Below are positions 7,915 to 17,614 of a stretch of DNA of 64,000 nucleotides, one piece after another. This stretch comes from Gluconacetobacter liquefaciens. Lineage in GTDB: Bacteria > Pseudomonadota > Alphaproteobacteria > Acetobacterales > Acetobacteraceae. The stretch's first letter is position 1; every line of letters begins with the position of its first letter. The position numbers were made by a program, and so were the translations under genes. Where the stretch lies: contig NZ_QQAW01000001.1 in assembly GCF_003350405.1 (NCBI RefSeq), forward strand, positions 434,001 to 498,000. The letters are read 5' to 3'. The notes under the pieces are model-generated. The model was not told the origin of the DNA, did no database searches, and was given only the letters and a program-made list of their open reading frames with translations.

Positions 7915-10473
7915 TCATGTCCGTGCAGGCCGTCGCGATCCGGTCGATGGGGCGGCCTCGGCCGGGTTCTCGGGCCAGTCGTGCCGTGGGTAGCGGCCGC
8001 GCATGTCGCGGCGCATGTCCGCCCAGCCGCCGGTCCAGAAACCCGCAAGGTCGGCCGTGATGGCCTGCGGCCGTCCGGCCGGCGACAGCAGCGCGATCTG
8101 CAATTTCACCTGCCCGTCGGCCAGGCGCGGCGTCGCGCGCAGCCCGTAGAAGGTCTGCGCCCGCGCCGAGGCCGTCGGCACCGGCTGGGTATAGTCGATC
8201 GGCACCCGCCCGCCGGGTAGGTCCAGCGCCGTGGGCAAGGCCCGGTCCAGCCAGGTCAGGCGCGGATGGTCCAGTCGCGCCCGCAGCATCGTCAGCACAT
8301 CCAGCGCCGCGACCTCCGACAGGCGGCTCAGTCCGCCCAGCCACGGCGCCAGCCAGCTTGCCGCTTCCGCCGCCAGTGCTGTGTCCGACAGATCGGGCAG
8401 ATCCTCATGGCCCGGCAGGGCGCGCGCCAGCATCACGCGGGCCTGGAACTGCCGGGCGGCCGGCGTCCAGCCCAGCGTGGTGTCCAGCCGGTCGGCCGCC
8501 TGACGCAGCAGCAGGTCCGCCACCTCGTCGGCCGCCGCCGTCACCGTGCGGTCGCGTAGCACCAGCGCCCCCAGCCGCAGGCGGCGCCGCGCCAGCACCG
8601 ATCCGGTCACCGGGTCCAGCGTCGTTTCCACCTGCTCGGTGGCGCGGCGGCGGATGGTCTCGGGCAGATTGTCCGGGTCCAGCTTCGCGGCCAGCCGGAT
8701 TTCCGCCGCCGTGCGCACATGCAGCGTGGCCACCGCCAGCAGGCCGGCATCCGCCAGCTTGTCCGCACGCCCCAGCTTCGCCCCGCCGCCGCCAGACAGG
8801 CGGAAACTGCCGGCCTCCCCCCGTCGCTGGGCGATACGGTCGGGGAAGGCGGCGGCCAGCAGCGCCGCCGCGTCGCCCTGGGCGGCGACGGTACCGCGCA
8901 ACCCCAGCCGCCGGCGATACTGGTTGGCCGCCTGACGGATGCGCACCAGCGCGCCGCGATCGGCATCCGCATGGTCGCCGCCGGCGATCAGGTCCAGCCG
9001 CAGGGCGATATCGGCGGGCGGCACGGCGGGGGCGCCCCCTCTGCCGCCCGGCGCGGGGCGGGCGCGCAACGGGTCGCGCTCTTCCAGCAACGCGGCCAGA
9101 TCGGCGGCCAGCGCGGCCTCGCTCGCATCGCGCGCCGACAGCATCATCGCCGCCAGACGCGGATGCGCGCCCAGTGCGGCCATCCGTTCGCCTTCCGGGG
9201 TGACGCGCGCATCCTCATCCATTGCCCCCAGCGCGGCCAGCAGGGTGCGTGCGGCCTCGAACGCCCCATTGGGCGGGGCATCGGGCAGGGGCAACTGCTC
9301 GGGCGGCGTGCCCATGGCGGCCTGCCACGCGGCGGTGTCCAGTCGCAGGCCGGTCAGCTCGGCGTCCAGAATCTCCGGCCGGTCATGCGGGGCCATGCCG
9401 CGCCCGGTGGCCTCGCTCCACAGACGGATTCCTACCCCCGGCGCCTCGCGCCCCGCGCGGCCGGCGCGCTGGGTGGCGGCGGCGCGCGAGATGCGCACCG
9501 TGTCCAGCCGCGTCAGGCCGGTGCCGGGGTCCAGGCGCGGGCTGCGCCGCCATCCGCCATCCACCACCACCTGCACGCCCGGTACGGTCAGCGAGGTCTC
9601 GGCGATCGAAGTCGCCAGGATCACCCGTCGTGCGGTCCCCGGCCGGGGACGCAGCACGCGGTCCTGCTCGCCCGGCGGCATCTCGCCATACAGGGGCAGG
9701 ATCTCGGCCGGCGCCCCCGCCAGCGCGGTCTGGGTGCGGCGGATCTCCCCCACACCGGGCAGGAAGGCCAGGATATCGCCCTCATGCTCGGCCAGCGCGG
9801 CGCGAATGGCGCGTGCCATGGCATCGGGCAGGTCGCGCAGATGGGTGATGTCGCGCGGTGCGTGATGGATCGTGACCGGAAAGGCCCGGCCGGCGCTTTC
9901 GATCAGATTGGCGCCCATCAGCGCGGACAGGGCGGCGCCGTCCATGGTGGCCGACATCGCCACCAGCCGCAGGTCCGGCCGCAGGCTGCGCTGGGTATCC
10001 AGGCAGAAGGCGAGCGCCGCGTCGGCATCCAGCGAGCGTTCGTGGATTTCGTCCAGAATCACGCAGGCCACGCCGTCCAGCGTCGGGTCGGACAGCAGGC
10101 GCCGCACCATCAGCCCCTCGGTCACCACCTCGATCCGCGTGCGGTCCGAAACGGCGGATTCCAGCCGCGTGCGGTAGCCCACGAGGCCACCGGCTTCCTC
10201 GCCGATCAGCGCCGCCATGCGCTGTGCCGCCGCACGGGCGGCTAGCCGGCGCGGCTCCAGCATCACGATCCGCCCGTCGTCGCGCCAGGGGGCATCCAGC
10301 AGCGCCAGCGGCACGGTGGTGGTCTTGCCCGCGCCGGGCGGGGCCACCAGCACGGCCGAAGGGGTTTCCATCAGGCTGGCGCACAGATCGGGCAGGATCG
10401 CGCTTACCGGCAACTCGGCCGGAATCGAAACCCTGGGATGGGCGGGGCTTTGCAGGGCGGGATCGAATTCCAT
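7915..10473 (-). CDS. hrpB: ATP-dependent helicase HrpB (DEAH family)
   Basis: 852-aa DEAH-box helicase of the HrpB type, widespread in Proteobacteria, with RNA-helicase-like motifs and no firm cellular role. Seen: Walker A APPGAGKTTTVPL (about 45), DEIHERSLDAD (about 145), SAT in AMSATMDG, ATSIAETSLTVPGV, QRAGRAGREAPG, then the helicase-associated and HrpB C-terminal domains. The start at 10473 is preceded by AGGA with proper spacing and gives MEFDPALQS. The frame remains open much further upstream, but that stretch is non-coding in character and runs into the divergent DsbD gene. Confidence 0.93.
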   Translation of the reverse strand: MEFDPALQSPAHPRVSIPAELPVSAILPDLCASLMETPSAVLVAPPGAGKTTTVPLALLDAPWRDDGRIVMLEPRRLAARAAAQRMAALIGEEAGGLVGYRTRLESAVSDRTRIEVVTEGLMVRRLLSDPTLDGVACVILDEIHERSLDADAALAFCLDTQRSLRPDLRLVAMSATMDGAALSALMGANLIESAGRAFPVTIHHAPRDITHLRDLPDAMARAIRAALAEHEGDILAFLPGVGEIRRTQTALAGAPAEILPLYGEMPPGEQDRVLRPRPGTARRVILATSIAETSLTVPGVQVVVDGGWRRSPRLDPGTGLTRLDTVRISRAAATQRAGRAGREAPGVGIRLWSEATGRGMAPHDRPEILDAELTGLRLDTAAWQAAMGTPPEQLPLPDAPPNGAFEAARTLLAALGAMDEDARVTPEGERMAALGAHPRLAAMMLSARDASEAALAADLAALLEERDPLRARPAPGGRGGAPAVPPADIALRLDLIAGGDHADADRGALVRIRQAANQYRRRLGLRGTVAAQGDAAALLAAAFPDRIAQRRGEAGSFRLSGGGGAKLGRADKLADAGLLAVATLHVRTAAEIRLAAKLDPDNLPETIRRRATEQVETTLDPVTGSVLARRRLRLGALVLRDRTVTAAADEVADLLLRQAADRLDTTLGWTPAARQFQARVMLARALPGHEDLPDLSDTALAAEAASWLAPWLGGLSRLSEVAALDVLTMLRARLDHPRLTWLDRALPTALDLPGGRVPIDYTQPVPTASARAQTFYGLRATPRLADGQVKLQIALLSPAGRPQAITADLAGFWTGGWADMRRDMRGRYPRHDWPENPAEAAPSTGSRRPART

Positions 10474-10569
10474 ATCCTGCTTATGCGTCCATGGCCTGGA
10501 ACCGGCAATCCACCGGCTTGCACCGCCGTTCCGTCCTTCGCCTTTCCTGATTTTCCGGAGCCTCCGTTC

Positions 10570-12774
10570 TTGATCCTGTCCCTGTCCGCGTTCGCGGCAC
10601 CCCGCCAATCCCGGCCGTTCCTGTTCGGTTCGCTGCTGTCGTGGCTGGTGCCGATGCTGGTCGTCCTGGGCCTCGCCCCCGCCCCCCACGCCCTGGCGGC
10701 GGAAAGCGCCGCGCAGACCAGCGAGCGCGATATCGCCACCCTGGTGACCGATACCGACCATTATCGCCCCGGCACGACGCTACAGGTGGGCCTGCGGCTG
10801 CGGCTGAAGCCCGGCTGGCATACCTACTGGATCAACCCGGGTGACGCGGGCGAGGCCCCGACCCTTGCGGTACAGGCCAGCGGCGGTGCCACCGGCACTT
10901 CGGGCACCATCGCGTGGCCGGCGCCTGAGCGCCTGCGCGACGGGCCGCTGATGTCCTACGGCTATACCGGCGACGTGTTGCTGCCGGCCACATTGACGCC
11001 TTCCGGAGCGGGTGACGCCCCGATGGTGCTGAAAGCCACTGCCGAGTGGCTGGTCTGCGCCTCGGTCTGCGTGCCCGAACAGGGGACGTTCACCCTGACG
11101 CTGCCGGCTGGGGAGCCCGCGCCTTCCGCCGAGGCGCCCCAATTCGCCCGGGCGGCCCAGGCACGCCCGATGGACTCGCCTTTCGCCGCCACGATCACGC
11201 CTGACGGAACGCTGAGTCTCACGGGTGCGGGCCTGATCCCGGCCGCAGTGCGCGAGGCGTGGTTCATGCCTCTCGTGACCGGCGCCATCGACCAGGACGC
11301 CGACCAGCCCCTGAAGGTCGCGGACGGCACGCTGACCCTGGCGTTGAAACCGGGCGATGCCTTTCATGCGGCCCCCACGCTGGATGGCGTGCTGATGCTG
11401 AAGGACCCGGCGGACGAGACGCGCGCGCTGTCGATCGCCGCCCGGCCCGGCCCGGCGACGGCTGCCCCTGCCACATCTCCAGCCGCAGCCCCGGCCGCTC
11501 CCGCTGTGACGGCACCGCTGCCCGTGCCGGAGGGGGCCGCGGGCGGCCTGCGCATGCTGTTGCTGGCCTTCGTGGGCGGGCTGATTCTGAACCTGATGCC
11601 CTGCGTTTTCCCGGTCCTGATGATGAAAGCGATGGCGCTAACCCGCCTGGCCGGCGCGCATACCATGGCGCGTCTCGCAGGGGCTGGTGCCTATGCCGCC
11701 GGCGTGGTCGGGGCGTTCATGGTGCTGGGCGGCATCATGCTGACGCTGCGTGCGGCCGGGGCGGTAGCCGGCTGGGGCTTCCAGTTCCAGTCCGCCGCCT
11801 TTGTTGCCGCCGTGTGCTGGCTGCTGTTCGCCGTGTCGCTCAACCTGCTGGGCGTGTTCGGCATGGGCAACGGCGTTGCGGCACTTGGCGGCGCCGGGGT
11901 TACGCGCGGCGGATATATGGGTGACGCGATGACCGGCGTGCTGGCCGTGCTGGTCGCCACGCCCTGCACCGCGCCCTTCATGGGCGCCGCGATCGCGGGC
12001 GCGCTCACGGCGCCGGCCTGGGTGGCGATGGCGGTGTTCATCGCCATGGGCGCCGGGCTGGCCGCGCCCTATCTGGTCCTTGCCGGCGTGCCTGCGCTGG
12101 CACGCTACCTGCCGCGCCCCGGCGCGTGGATGGATATCCTGCGCCAGGGCCTGGCCTTCCCGATCCTGGCCACCTGTGTCTGGCTGATGTGGGTGCTGGC
12201 GTTGCAGGCCGGCGCGACCGCGATCGCTGTGCTGGGCGCCGGACTGGTGCTGGTCGGGCTCGCGGCGTGGCTGACCGGCCTAGCGCAAGGTATGGCCATG
12301 CGCGACGGGCCTGTGCGGCAGATCCGCCTGTGCCGCGCCCTGGCCCTGATGGCGCTGGCGGTGGCAATGGCGATGCTGCCCGGCCTGCGCGGGGGCAGCA
12401 CGGGTGCAGATGCCGGCTTGGTCGCGTCCGGCCCTGCCGGCACCGAGGCCTTTTCACCCGCGCGGCTGGCGGCGCTCCAGGCGCAGGGGCGCCCGGTCTT
12501 TGTCGACATGACGGCCGCGTGGTGCATCTCCTGCCTGGTGAACGAGCGGGTGGCCCTCTCATCCGCCCCCGTGCAGGCGGCATTCCGCGCGCAGCATGTG
12601 GTCTACATGAAGGGCGACTGGACCAATCGTGACGCCACGATCAGCGCGTTTCTGGAAGCGCATGGTCGGGCGGGCGTGCCGTTCTATGTCTATTACCCGC
12701 CGGGGAACGGGCAGCCGAAAGTCCTGCCGCAGATCCTGACCAGCGGGTTGGTGCTGGATGCGCTGAAAGGATGA
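10570..12774 (+). CDS. DsbD/ScsB-type thiol:disulfide interchange protein
   Basis: Inner-membrane reductase that would carry electrons from cytoplasmic thioredoxin to periplasmic proteins, about 734 aa. Order: signal/anchor (ending PAPHALA-A), DsbD-alpha-like domain (WHTYWINPGDAGEAP; LVCASVCVPEQGTF), Ala/Pro linker, membrane domain with the cysteine pair in LNLMPCVFPV and VATPCTAPFMG, and a C-terminal thioredoxin domain with WCISC (about residue 651). The N-terminal WHTYW-type domain resembles ScsB/DsbD relatives of Alphaproteobacteria. TTG 10570 is 9 nt after GGAG and starts directly before the signal peptide. ATG 10483, nearer hrpB, lacks a ribosome-binding site. Confidence 0.9.
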   Translation: MILSLSAFAAPRQSRPFLFGSLLSWLVPMLVVLGLAPAPHALAAESAAQTSERDIATLVTDTDHYRPGTTLQVGLRLRLKPGWHTYWINPGDAGEAPTLAVQASGGATGTSGTIAWPAPERLRDGPLMSYGYTGDVLLPATLTPSGAGDAPMVLKATAEWLVCASVCVPEQGTFTLTLPAGEPAPSAEAPQFARAAQARPMDSPFAATITPDGTLSLTGAGLIPAAVREAWFMPLVTGAIDQDADQPLKVADGTLTLALKPGDAFHAAPTLDGVLMLKDPADETRALSIAARPGPATAAPATSPAAAPAAPAVTAPLPVPEGAAGGLRMLLLAFVGGLILNLMPCVFPVLMMKAMALTRLAGAHTMARLAGAGAYAAGVVGAFMVLGGIMLTLRAAGAVAGWGFQFQSAAFVAAVCWLLFAVSLNLLGVFGMGNGVAALGGAGVTRGGYMGDAMTGVLAVLVATPCTAPFMGAAIAGALTAPAWVAMAVFIAMGAGLAAPYLVLAGVPALARYLPRPGAWMDILRQGLAFPILATCVWLMWVLALQAGATAIAVLGAGLVLVGLAAWLTGLAQGMAMRDGPVRQIRLCRALALMALAVAMAMLPGLRGGSTGADAGLVASGPAGTEAFSPARLAALQAQGRPVFVDMTAAWCISCLVNERVALSSAPVQAAFRAQHVVYMKGDWTNRDATISAFLEAHGRAGVPFYVYYPPGNGQPKVLPQILTSGLVLDALKG

Positions 12775-12828
12775 CACGGCGGCTGGCAGCGGCCTCTGCG
12801 CGTCCATTCGTCGATCACTAATTGCTTT

Positions 12829-12880
12829 CCAAAGGCTCAGCCTTTGGCGGGTTTCAGGGCAGCGCCCTGAGACGTGCCGC
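12829..12880. repeat. two adjacent short palindromes, REP-like
   Basis: Two small hairpins in tandem after the DsbD gene: ccaaaggct/agcctttgg (12829-12847) and tcagggc/gccctga (about 12855-12871). They resemble the small GC palindromes that recur between genes in acetic acid bacteria. No second copy was seen in this window. Confidence 0.4.
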
Positions 12881-12890
12881 CAACACTGAA

Positions 12891-12929
12891 CGAACGAGGG
12901 CGGCGGATCGGCTCCACCGCCCTCGTTCG
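12891..12929. terminator. 13-bp hairpin between convergent genes
   Basis: Perfect 13-bp arms cgaacgagggcgg (12891-12903) and ccgccctcgttcg (12917-12929) with a 13-nt loop. It sits between the 3' ends of the DsbD gene (plus) and a lipoprotein gene (minus, stop at 12935). There is no real T-run on either side, so it may act as a transcript-end stabiliser or a weak bidirectional terminator. Confidence 0.65.
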
Positions 12930-12934
12930 TCGGC

Positions 12935-13804
12935 TCAATAGCCGTTGCTGGTGTCGGGCGTGCCGGTTGCCGAGGACGTGGCCGTTCCGGACGGTACGGT
13001 CAGGTAGCCGGGTTGTGGCGACTTCACGCGCGGAGCCGGGGCGGCGGCCTCGGGTGCCGGGCCACCGGTCGGGAAGATCGCGTTCGGTTCGCTGGGCACG
13101 GCGGCCGGGGCAACGGGCGCGGCGGGGACCGCTGCTGCAACTGCGGGGGTTGCTGCCACTGCGCCGGTCGCCGCAGCGTCGGGGCTACCGGGCACACCGA
13201 GCTGCTGCTGCTGGATCGCGCTCGGTGACGTGCCGGCGGTATCGACCAGCCAGTCCGTCAGATGATGCCGGATCTGGAATTCCAGTTCGACATTCATGTC
13301 CTTCATCATCTGCGACGTGATCGCATAGAGATTCGCCGGCGAATCCGCATTGCCGTCGCTGTCCGATGCGGTCGAGCCGAACGTGCGCCGCACATGGGCC
13401 TCGGCATAGCCCGCATGCTGGCCGTTGGGGCTGGAGACGTCGAGATGGACATCCATCTGGCCTTCCAGCGTGCCGCCCGGCTGGTGCAGGATCGAGGCCC
13501 GGTCGATGGTGAAGACGGCACCGCCGGTGGTGCCGGCCGCCATCAGCCGGTCGGTCGCCATCTGGCGTAGCGCCTGGTCGGGCGGCGTGGGCGCGCGCCC
13601 CGAAATATCGCCCGGCACCGTGCCCGGCTGCCCGTTATCGGCAATATTGATCGTCGCCACATTCAGGTGGAGCACCGGCAGGTAGTCGTAGCGCAGCGGC
13701 GCGAAATTCGGCGGCGGCCCGTCGCTGCACGCCGCAAGCGGCAGGAGCGGACAGGCAAGCAGAAGCAGCATGGGCAACCGGGCAGCCCGGCGGGACGGAC
13801 GCAT
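12935..13804 (-). CDS. hypothetical lipoprotein
   Basis: 289 aa. The signal sequence ends in a lipobox (LLPLAAC-SDG), so it is probably a lipid-anchored envelope protein. The globular part (about residues 30-185) has alternating strands and an acidic segment (GSTASDSDGNADSP). The last 100 residues are an Ala/Pro-rich low-complexity tail (AAATGAVAATPAVAAAVPAA) typical of periplasm-spanning linkers. No family with known function was recognised; related proteins are expected in Acetobacteraceae. The start at 13804 has GGAG 9 nt upstream. It is downstream of hslO by 69 bp and probably in the same transcript. Confidence 0.8.
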   Translation of the reverse strand: MRPSRRAARLPMLLLLACPLLPLAACSDGPPPNFAPLRYDYLPVLHLNVATINIADNGQPGTVPGDISGRAPTPPDQALRQMATDRLMAAGTTGGAVFTIDRASILHQPGGTLEGQMDVHLDVSSPNGQHAGYAEAHVRRTFGSTASDSDGNADSPANLYAITSQMMKDMNVELEFQIRHHLTDWLVDTAGTSPSAIQQQQLGVPGSPDAAATGAVAATPAVAAAVPAAPVAPAAVPSEPNAIFPTGGPAPEAAAPAPRVKSPQPGYLTVPSGTATSSATGTPDTSNGY

Positions 13805-13873
13805 GAAGGAGTTCTCCGACGGTGGGGTCGATACGGGACGTCGCGAGAAAACTGCCGTTCCATGCCCGCCCGG

Positions 13874-14833
13874 TCAATCCGTTACGGGGCCGCCCACCTC
13901 ATCGCGGCCGAAACGGAAACTGATATTGCAGAAGGCACAATGCATGCTGATGGTCCCGTCTTCGGCCATATGGTCCAGATCCTCGCGGCCGAAGGTCTCC
14001 AGAATACCCGACAGCCGCGCCCGGCTGCACCGGCAGCCGAAGGCCAGCGCGCGCGGACGGTCGGCGCACACGTCCTCGGCATGGAACAGGCGATAGAGCA
14101 GGGCCTCGGACGACAGATCGTCGTCCAGCAGTTCCGCATCGGTCACCGTCGCCGCCAGCGTCATGGCGGTGGACCACATGTCGTCCTCGTCGCCTTCCGG
14201 CGGTGTTATGGCCGCGATGCCGCCTTCGGTCGCAATGCGCTCCAGGATCAGGGCGGCAGCGCGCCAGCCGGCATCGGTATGCGTACAGGCCAGCCTTACC
14301 CAGCAGGCATGCTGCTCGCTGGTCTCGAAATAATGGGTGGCCATCTCCGACAGCGACGTGCCGGTCATCGCCACGATGCCCTGGTGCAGGTCCGTGTCCG
14401 GCCCCTGGTCGACGGTAAAGGCCAGATAGCCGCCGCCCAGCAGTCGGGCCGCGTCGGCATCCGGATCGGTCGCCGCCAGGGCGGCCACCGCGTCATCGTC
14501 GGAATGGGCGTGGAAGCGCAGCGCACCGGCATGGGTGCAGTCCGCCACCAGCAGCGAGACCGGGCCATCCCCCTTGGCCTGGAGCGAGAAAGAACCCTGA
14601 AATTTCAGCGCGGATGCCAGGCCGCCGACCAGCGCCAGCGCCTCGCCCGCCAGACGCAGGACGATGTCGGGATTGTCATGCCGGCTCAGTAGCGCATCGG
14701 CCAGCGCCCCCAGTCGCACCAGCCGCCCGCGCACCGGCCGTCCAGCCAGATAGAACGGCGTCACGCCCTGGGGGATCACCAGGTCGGGGACATCCGGCCG
14801 GTGGGCATCGAGAAAGGCGGGGGTATCGATCAT
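13874..14833 (-). CDS. hslO: Hsp33 redox-regulated chaperone
   Basis: Cytosolic holdase chaperone activated by oxidative unfolding. The 319-aa protein has the Hsp33 fold and the C-terminal zinc switch: CRCSRARLSG supplies the CxC pair and CAFCNISF the CxxC pair, so all four cysteines are present. The N-terminus (VIPQGVTPFYLAGRPVRGRL) and VSLLVADCTHAGALRFHA match the family's substrate-binding domain. It lies 39 nt downstream of a 106-aa gene coupled to argF, so it appears to be the tail of the arginine transcript. Confidence 0.95.
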   Translation of the reverse strand: MIDTPAFLDAHRPDVPDLVIPQGVTPFYLAGRPVRGRLVRLGALADALLSRHDNPDIVLRLAGEALALVGGLASALKFQGSFSLQAKGDGPVSLLVADCTHAGALRFHAHSDDDAVAALAATDPDADAARLLGGGYLAFTVDQGPDTDLHQGIVAMTGTSLSEMATHYFETSEQHACWVRLACTHTDAGWRAAALILERIATEGGIAAITPPEGDEDDMWSTAMTLAATVTDAELLDDDLSSEALLYRLFHAEDVCADRPRALAFGCRCSRARLSGILETFGREDLDHMAEDGTISMHCAFCNISFRFGRDEVGGPVTD

Positions 14834-14872
14834 ACGGGGGCTTCCGAACGGAGGGCGTGTCAGGCCGTCTTC

Positions 14873-15193
14873 TTAAATGCGGGCGCTGATTTCGGCTTCC
14901 AGGGCTTCCAGCCGGATTTCGAAGGCGCGCAATGCTTCTGGCCCGATCTTCTCACGGGTCGCCAGGGCCTTCAGCAGCGCCTGCCGGCAGCGGTCATGCG
15001 CCGCGTCCAGGTCTTCGGTCCGCGGCGCGGTGGCCAGGCAGTCCAGATAGGCGTTGCGCAGGACCATCACCCCCGGCCCCGAACAGGGCAGGGTGGCGAA
15101 GGCGGCTTCGACGCTTCCTTCCACCCAGCCGGGGGTGGACGGAACGTCCTCGGTGGTCGTCGGGTGGGCGGGCGTTTCGGCCGGTCCTGTCAT
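14873..15193 (-). CDS. conserved small protein of unknown function in arg-hslO operon
   Basis: 106 aa, unrecognised family. It begins [18 protein letters not shown] (flexible), then a helical segment [12 protein letters not shown], two cysteines (LPCSGPG and YLDCLATAP) and a charged helix ending [13 protein letters not shown]. Its start overlaps the argF stop by ATGA (15190-15193), so it is translationally coupled to argF; hslO follows after 39 nt. The strict coupling supports a real gene; no biochemical role can be read from the sequence. Confidence 0.75.
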   Translation of the reverse strand: MTGPAETPAHPTTTEDVPSTPGWVEGSVEAAFATLPCSGPGVMVLRNAYLDCLATAPRTEDLDAAHDRCRQALLKALATREKIGPEALRAFEIRLEALEAEISARI

Positions 15194-16185
15194 CGCGACG
15201 CGTCCTCTTCTCCGTAATCCTGCCAGTGCTCGCCACCCAGCGCCCAGACCAGCAGGCCCTTCTGCGCGTGCAGGCGGTTCTCGGCTTCGTCGAACACCAC
15301 CGAGCGGGGGCCTTCGAACACCTCTTCGGTCACTTCTTCACCGATATGGGCCGGCAGGCAGTGCATGAACAGGGCATCGGGCGCGGCCAGGGCCATCAGC
15401 CCGGCCGTGACCCGGTATGGGTCGAAGGCCAGCAGGCGCTGGGCGGACTCGCTGTCGGACATGCTGACCCAGGTATCGGTCACTACGCAGTCCGCCCCCG
15501 CGACAGCCTCGCGCGGGTCGGTGGTCAGAGTGATGTCGGCACCGCCCTGCCGGGCCCAGGCCACGGTTTCGGCCGGCGGGGCATGGCCATCGGGCGAGGC
15601 GAGGCGCAGGCGGAAGCCGAACAGCCGTGCCGCCTCGATGAAGGAGGTGGCGACATTGTTGCCATCCCCGATCCAGGCGATCGTGCGGCCGGCGATCGGC
15701 CCGCGATGTTCCTCGAACGTCATGATGTCGGCGAGGATCTGTACCGGGTGCGAATGCGGCGTCAGGCCGTTGATCACCGGCACGCTCGACCATTGCGCCA
15801 GCTCGCGCAGCGCCGTCGCGTTGCCGGTGCGCAGCACGATGGCATCGACGAAGCGCGACAGCACGCGGGCAGTATCGGCGATCGTCTCGCCCCGCCCCAG
15901 TTGCATGTCGGTCGGCGAAAGCAGGATCACCTCGCCGCCCAACTGGCGCATCCCGACCTCGAAGGAGACGCGGGTGCGGGTGGAGGGCTTGGAGAGCATC
16001 AGCCCCAGCGTGCGGCCCAGCAACGGCAAGCGCGGATGCAGCGGGCGTGTCCGCCCATGCTGCATCTGCTTGATGCGGCTGCCCACGTCCAGGATGGCGC
16101 GCAGGGTCACGCTGTCGAAATCGCGCAGTTCCAGGAAATGGCGCGGTGCGGCGTGCGTGGCGGGGACGGCAGACAGGGCGTTCAT
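15190..16185 (-). CDS. argF: ornithine carbamoyltransferase
   Basis: Converts ornithine and carbamoyl phosphate to citrulline in arginine biosynthesis. 331 aa; usual length about 310-335. Seen: carbamoyl-phosphate loop [26 protein letters not shown], the ornithine-binding [10 protein letters not shown], and the signature [18 protein letters not shown]. The start (16185) overlaps the argD stop by ATGA (16182-16185). The order argD-argF matches the common alphaproteobacterial arrangement. Confidence 0.97.
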   Translation of the reverse strand: MNALSAVPATHAAPRHFLELRDFDSVTLRAILDVGSRIKQMQHGRTRPLHPRLPLLGRTLGLMLSKPSTRTRVSFEVGMRQLGGEVILLSPTDMQLGRGETIADTARVLSRFVDAIVLRTGNATALRELAQWSSVPVINGLTPHSHPVQILADIMTFEEHRGPIAGRTIAWIGDGNNVATSFIEAARLFGFRLRLASPDGHAPPAETVAWARQGGADITLTTDPREAVAGADCVVTDTWVSMSDSESAQRLLAFDPYRVTAGLMALAAPDALFMHCLPAHIGEEVTEEVFEGPRSVVFDEAENRLHAQKGLLVWALGGEHWQDYGEEDASR

Positions 16186-17393
16186 GCCGCGTTCTCCGCA
16201 TTCTGCGCGGCGGCGGCCTGGTGGGCGCGCAGGCGCAGCGCGGCGCGGCGCAGCCGGCGGCCGGCCTCGGCGCAGTCTTCCTCGGTCAGCACCAGCGGGG
16301 GCACCAGACGCAGCACGTTGTCGCCGGCGGTAACGGTCAGCACGCCTTCATGCATGGCCGCATCCTGCATCAGCGCGACCGGGGCCAGGCAGCGCAGGCC
16401 CAGCATCAGGCCGATGCCGCGCCACTGGGCGAACAGGTCGGGGAATTCGCTGGCCAGCGAATCCAGTACCTCGGCCAGTTGCGTGCCGCGCGTCTGCACC
16501 TGGTTCAGGAAACCGGGGGCCAGCAGCACGTCCAGCACCACGTTCGCCGCGGCGCAGGCCAGCGGGCCGCCGCCGAAGGTGGTGCCGTGCGAACCCGCCG
16601 TCAGATATTGCGCCACCGCCTCGGTGGCCAGGATGGCCCCCATGGGGAAGCCGCCGGCAATGCCCTTGGCGGTCGAGAGCACGTCGGGCGTCACCCCCGA
16701 CCATTCATGGGCGAACAGCCGGCCGGTCCGGCCCATGCCGCTCTGCACTTCGTCCATGCCCAGGAACAGGCCGAATTCGTCACAGACGGCGCGCAGTTCC
16801 TGCATGAAGCGCGGATCGGCGATGTTGACGCCGCTTTCGCCCTGCACCGGCTCGATCATGATGCCGGCGGTCTCGGGCGTGATCGCGGCGCGCACGGCAT
16901 TCATGTTGTTCATCGGCACATGGTCGAAGCCTTCGACCACGGGGCCGAACCCGTCGAGATATTTCGGGTTGCCGGTGGCCGACAGCATCGCCAGCGTGCG
17001 GCCATGGAAGGCGCCATTGAAGCAGATGATCCGCGTGCGCTCCGGATGGCCGCCATGGGCCTGCGCCCGGCGGATCATCTTGACCATGCCTTCGTTCGCC
17101 TCGGCGCCCGAATTGCAGAAGAAGACGCTGTCGGCAAAGCTGGCGGCGACCAGCCGCGCGGCCAGCCGCTCGGCCTGCGGCACGCGGTACAGGTTCGACA
17201 CATGCATCACCCGCGCTGCCTGCTGGGCGATGGCCGAGACCAGTTGCGGATGGTCATGCCCCAGCGACGAGGTCGCGATCCCCGCCCCCAGATCCAGGAA
17301 TCGTCGCCCGTCCACCGCGTACAGCCAGGAGCCTTGGCCCCGCTCGAAAGCGAGATCGGCACGGTTGTAGGTGGGCATCAGGGCGGGGATCAT
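16182..17393 (-). CDS. argD: acetylornithine aminotransferase
   Basis: PLP-dependent class III aminotransferase that makes N-acetylornithine, or succinyl-DAP in lysine synthesis. 403 aa from ATG 17393. Seen: [15 protein letters not shown], the substrate-binding [14 protein letters not shown], the PLP-contacting [12 protein letters not shown] and the Schiff-base Lys in [13 protein letters not shown] (about 241). The frame is open to 17498, but the extra N-terminal residues are encoded by a perfect hairpin and are not homologous in character. First gene of the argD-argF-(106 aa)-hslO unit; a structured leader precedes it. Confidence 0.95.
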   Translation of the reverse strand: MIPALMPTYNRADLAFERGQGSWLYAVDGRRFLDLGAGIATSSLGHDHPQLVSAIAQQAARVMHVSNLYRVPQAERLAARLVAASFADSVFFCNSGAEANEGMVKMIRRAQAHGGHPERTRIICFNGAFHGRTLAMLSATGNPKYLDGFGPVVEGFDHVPMNNMNAVRAAITPETAGIMIEPVQGESGVNIADPRFMQELRAVCDEFGLFLGMDEVQSGMGRTGRLFAHEWSGVTPDVLSTAKGIAGGFPMGAILATEAVAQYLTAGSHGTTFGGGPLACAAANVVLDVLLAPGFLNQVQTRGTQLAEVLDSLASEFPDLFAQWRGIGLMLGLRCLAPVALMQDAAMHEGVLTVTAGDNVLRLVPPLVLTEEDCAEAGRRLRRAALRLRAHQAAAAQNAENAA

Positions 17394-17463
17394 GGAGATC
17401 GGAACCTTTATCGTTTCGTTGTCCGGCGTCGTCGGATATCGGTGTGGTTGGCCATAATGGAAC

Positions 17464-17528
17464 GCGAAATGGCCCACGCGCCGCGGCGGGTGGGCCATTT
17501 CGCCTCCACCCGCATGATGTGGGCGGGT
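17464..17528 (-). promoter_or_regulatory. tandem hairpins in the argD leader
   Basis: A perfect 14-bp inverted repeat (gcgaaatggcccac, 17464-17477, with gtgggccatttcgc, 17490-17503; 12-nt GC-rich loop that is itself self-complementary) is followed by a second hairpin (cacccgc/gcgggtg, 17508-17514 with 17522-17528). They lie 71-135 bp before the argD start. A TTGACT hexamer lies just upstream on the minus strand near 17540. This may be a structured 5' leader or attenuator, or simply part of the upstream porin's 3' end. Confidence 0.5.
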
Positions 17529-17552
17529 GTGGCATCAAGTCAAATTCTCTGT

Positions 17553-17591
17553 GGCCCGCCGGCCGCGTAACGGCCATGCGGCAGGCGGGCC
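17553..17591 (-). terminator. possible terminator hairpin of the OprB porin gene
   Basis: 8-bp arms ggcccgcc (17553-17560) and ggcgggcc (17584-17591), 24 nt after the porin stop codon on the minus strand. The downstream sequence is only mildly T-rich (agaattt), so termination strength is uncertain. Confidence 0.45.
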
Positions 17592-17614
17592 GGCAGGGGT
17601 TTCCGGCGGGGATC

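Noticed and set aside
8719-10245. 508-codon open frame on the plus strand
   Set aside because: Antisense to hrpB, with no domain-like sequence.
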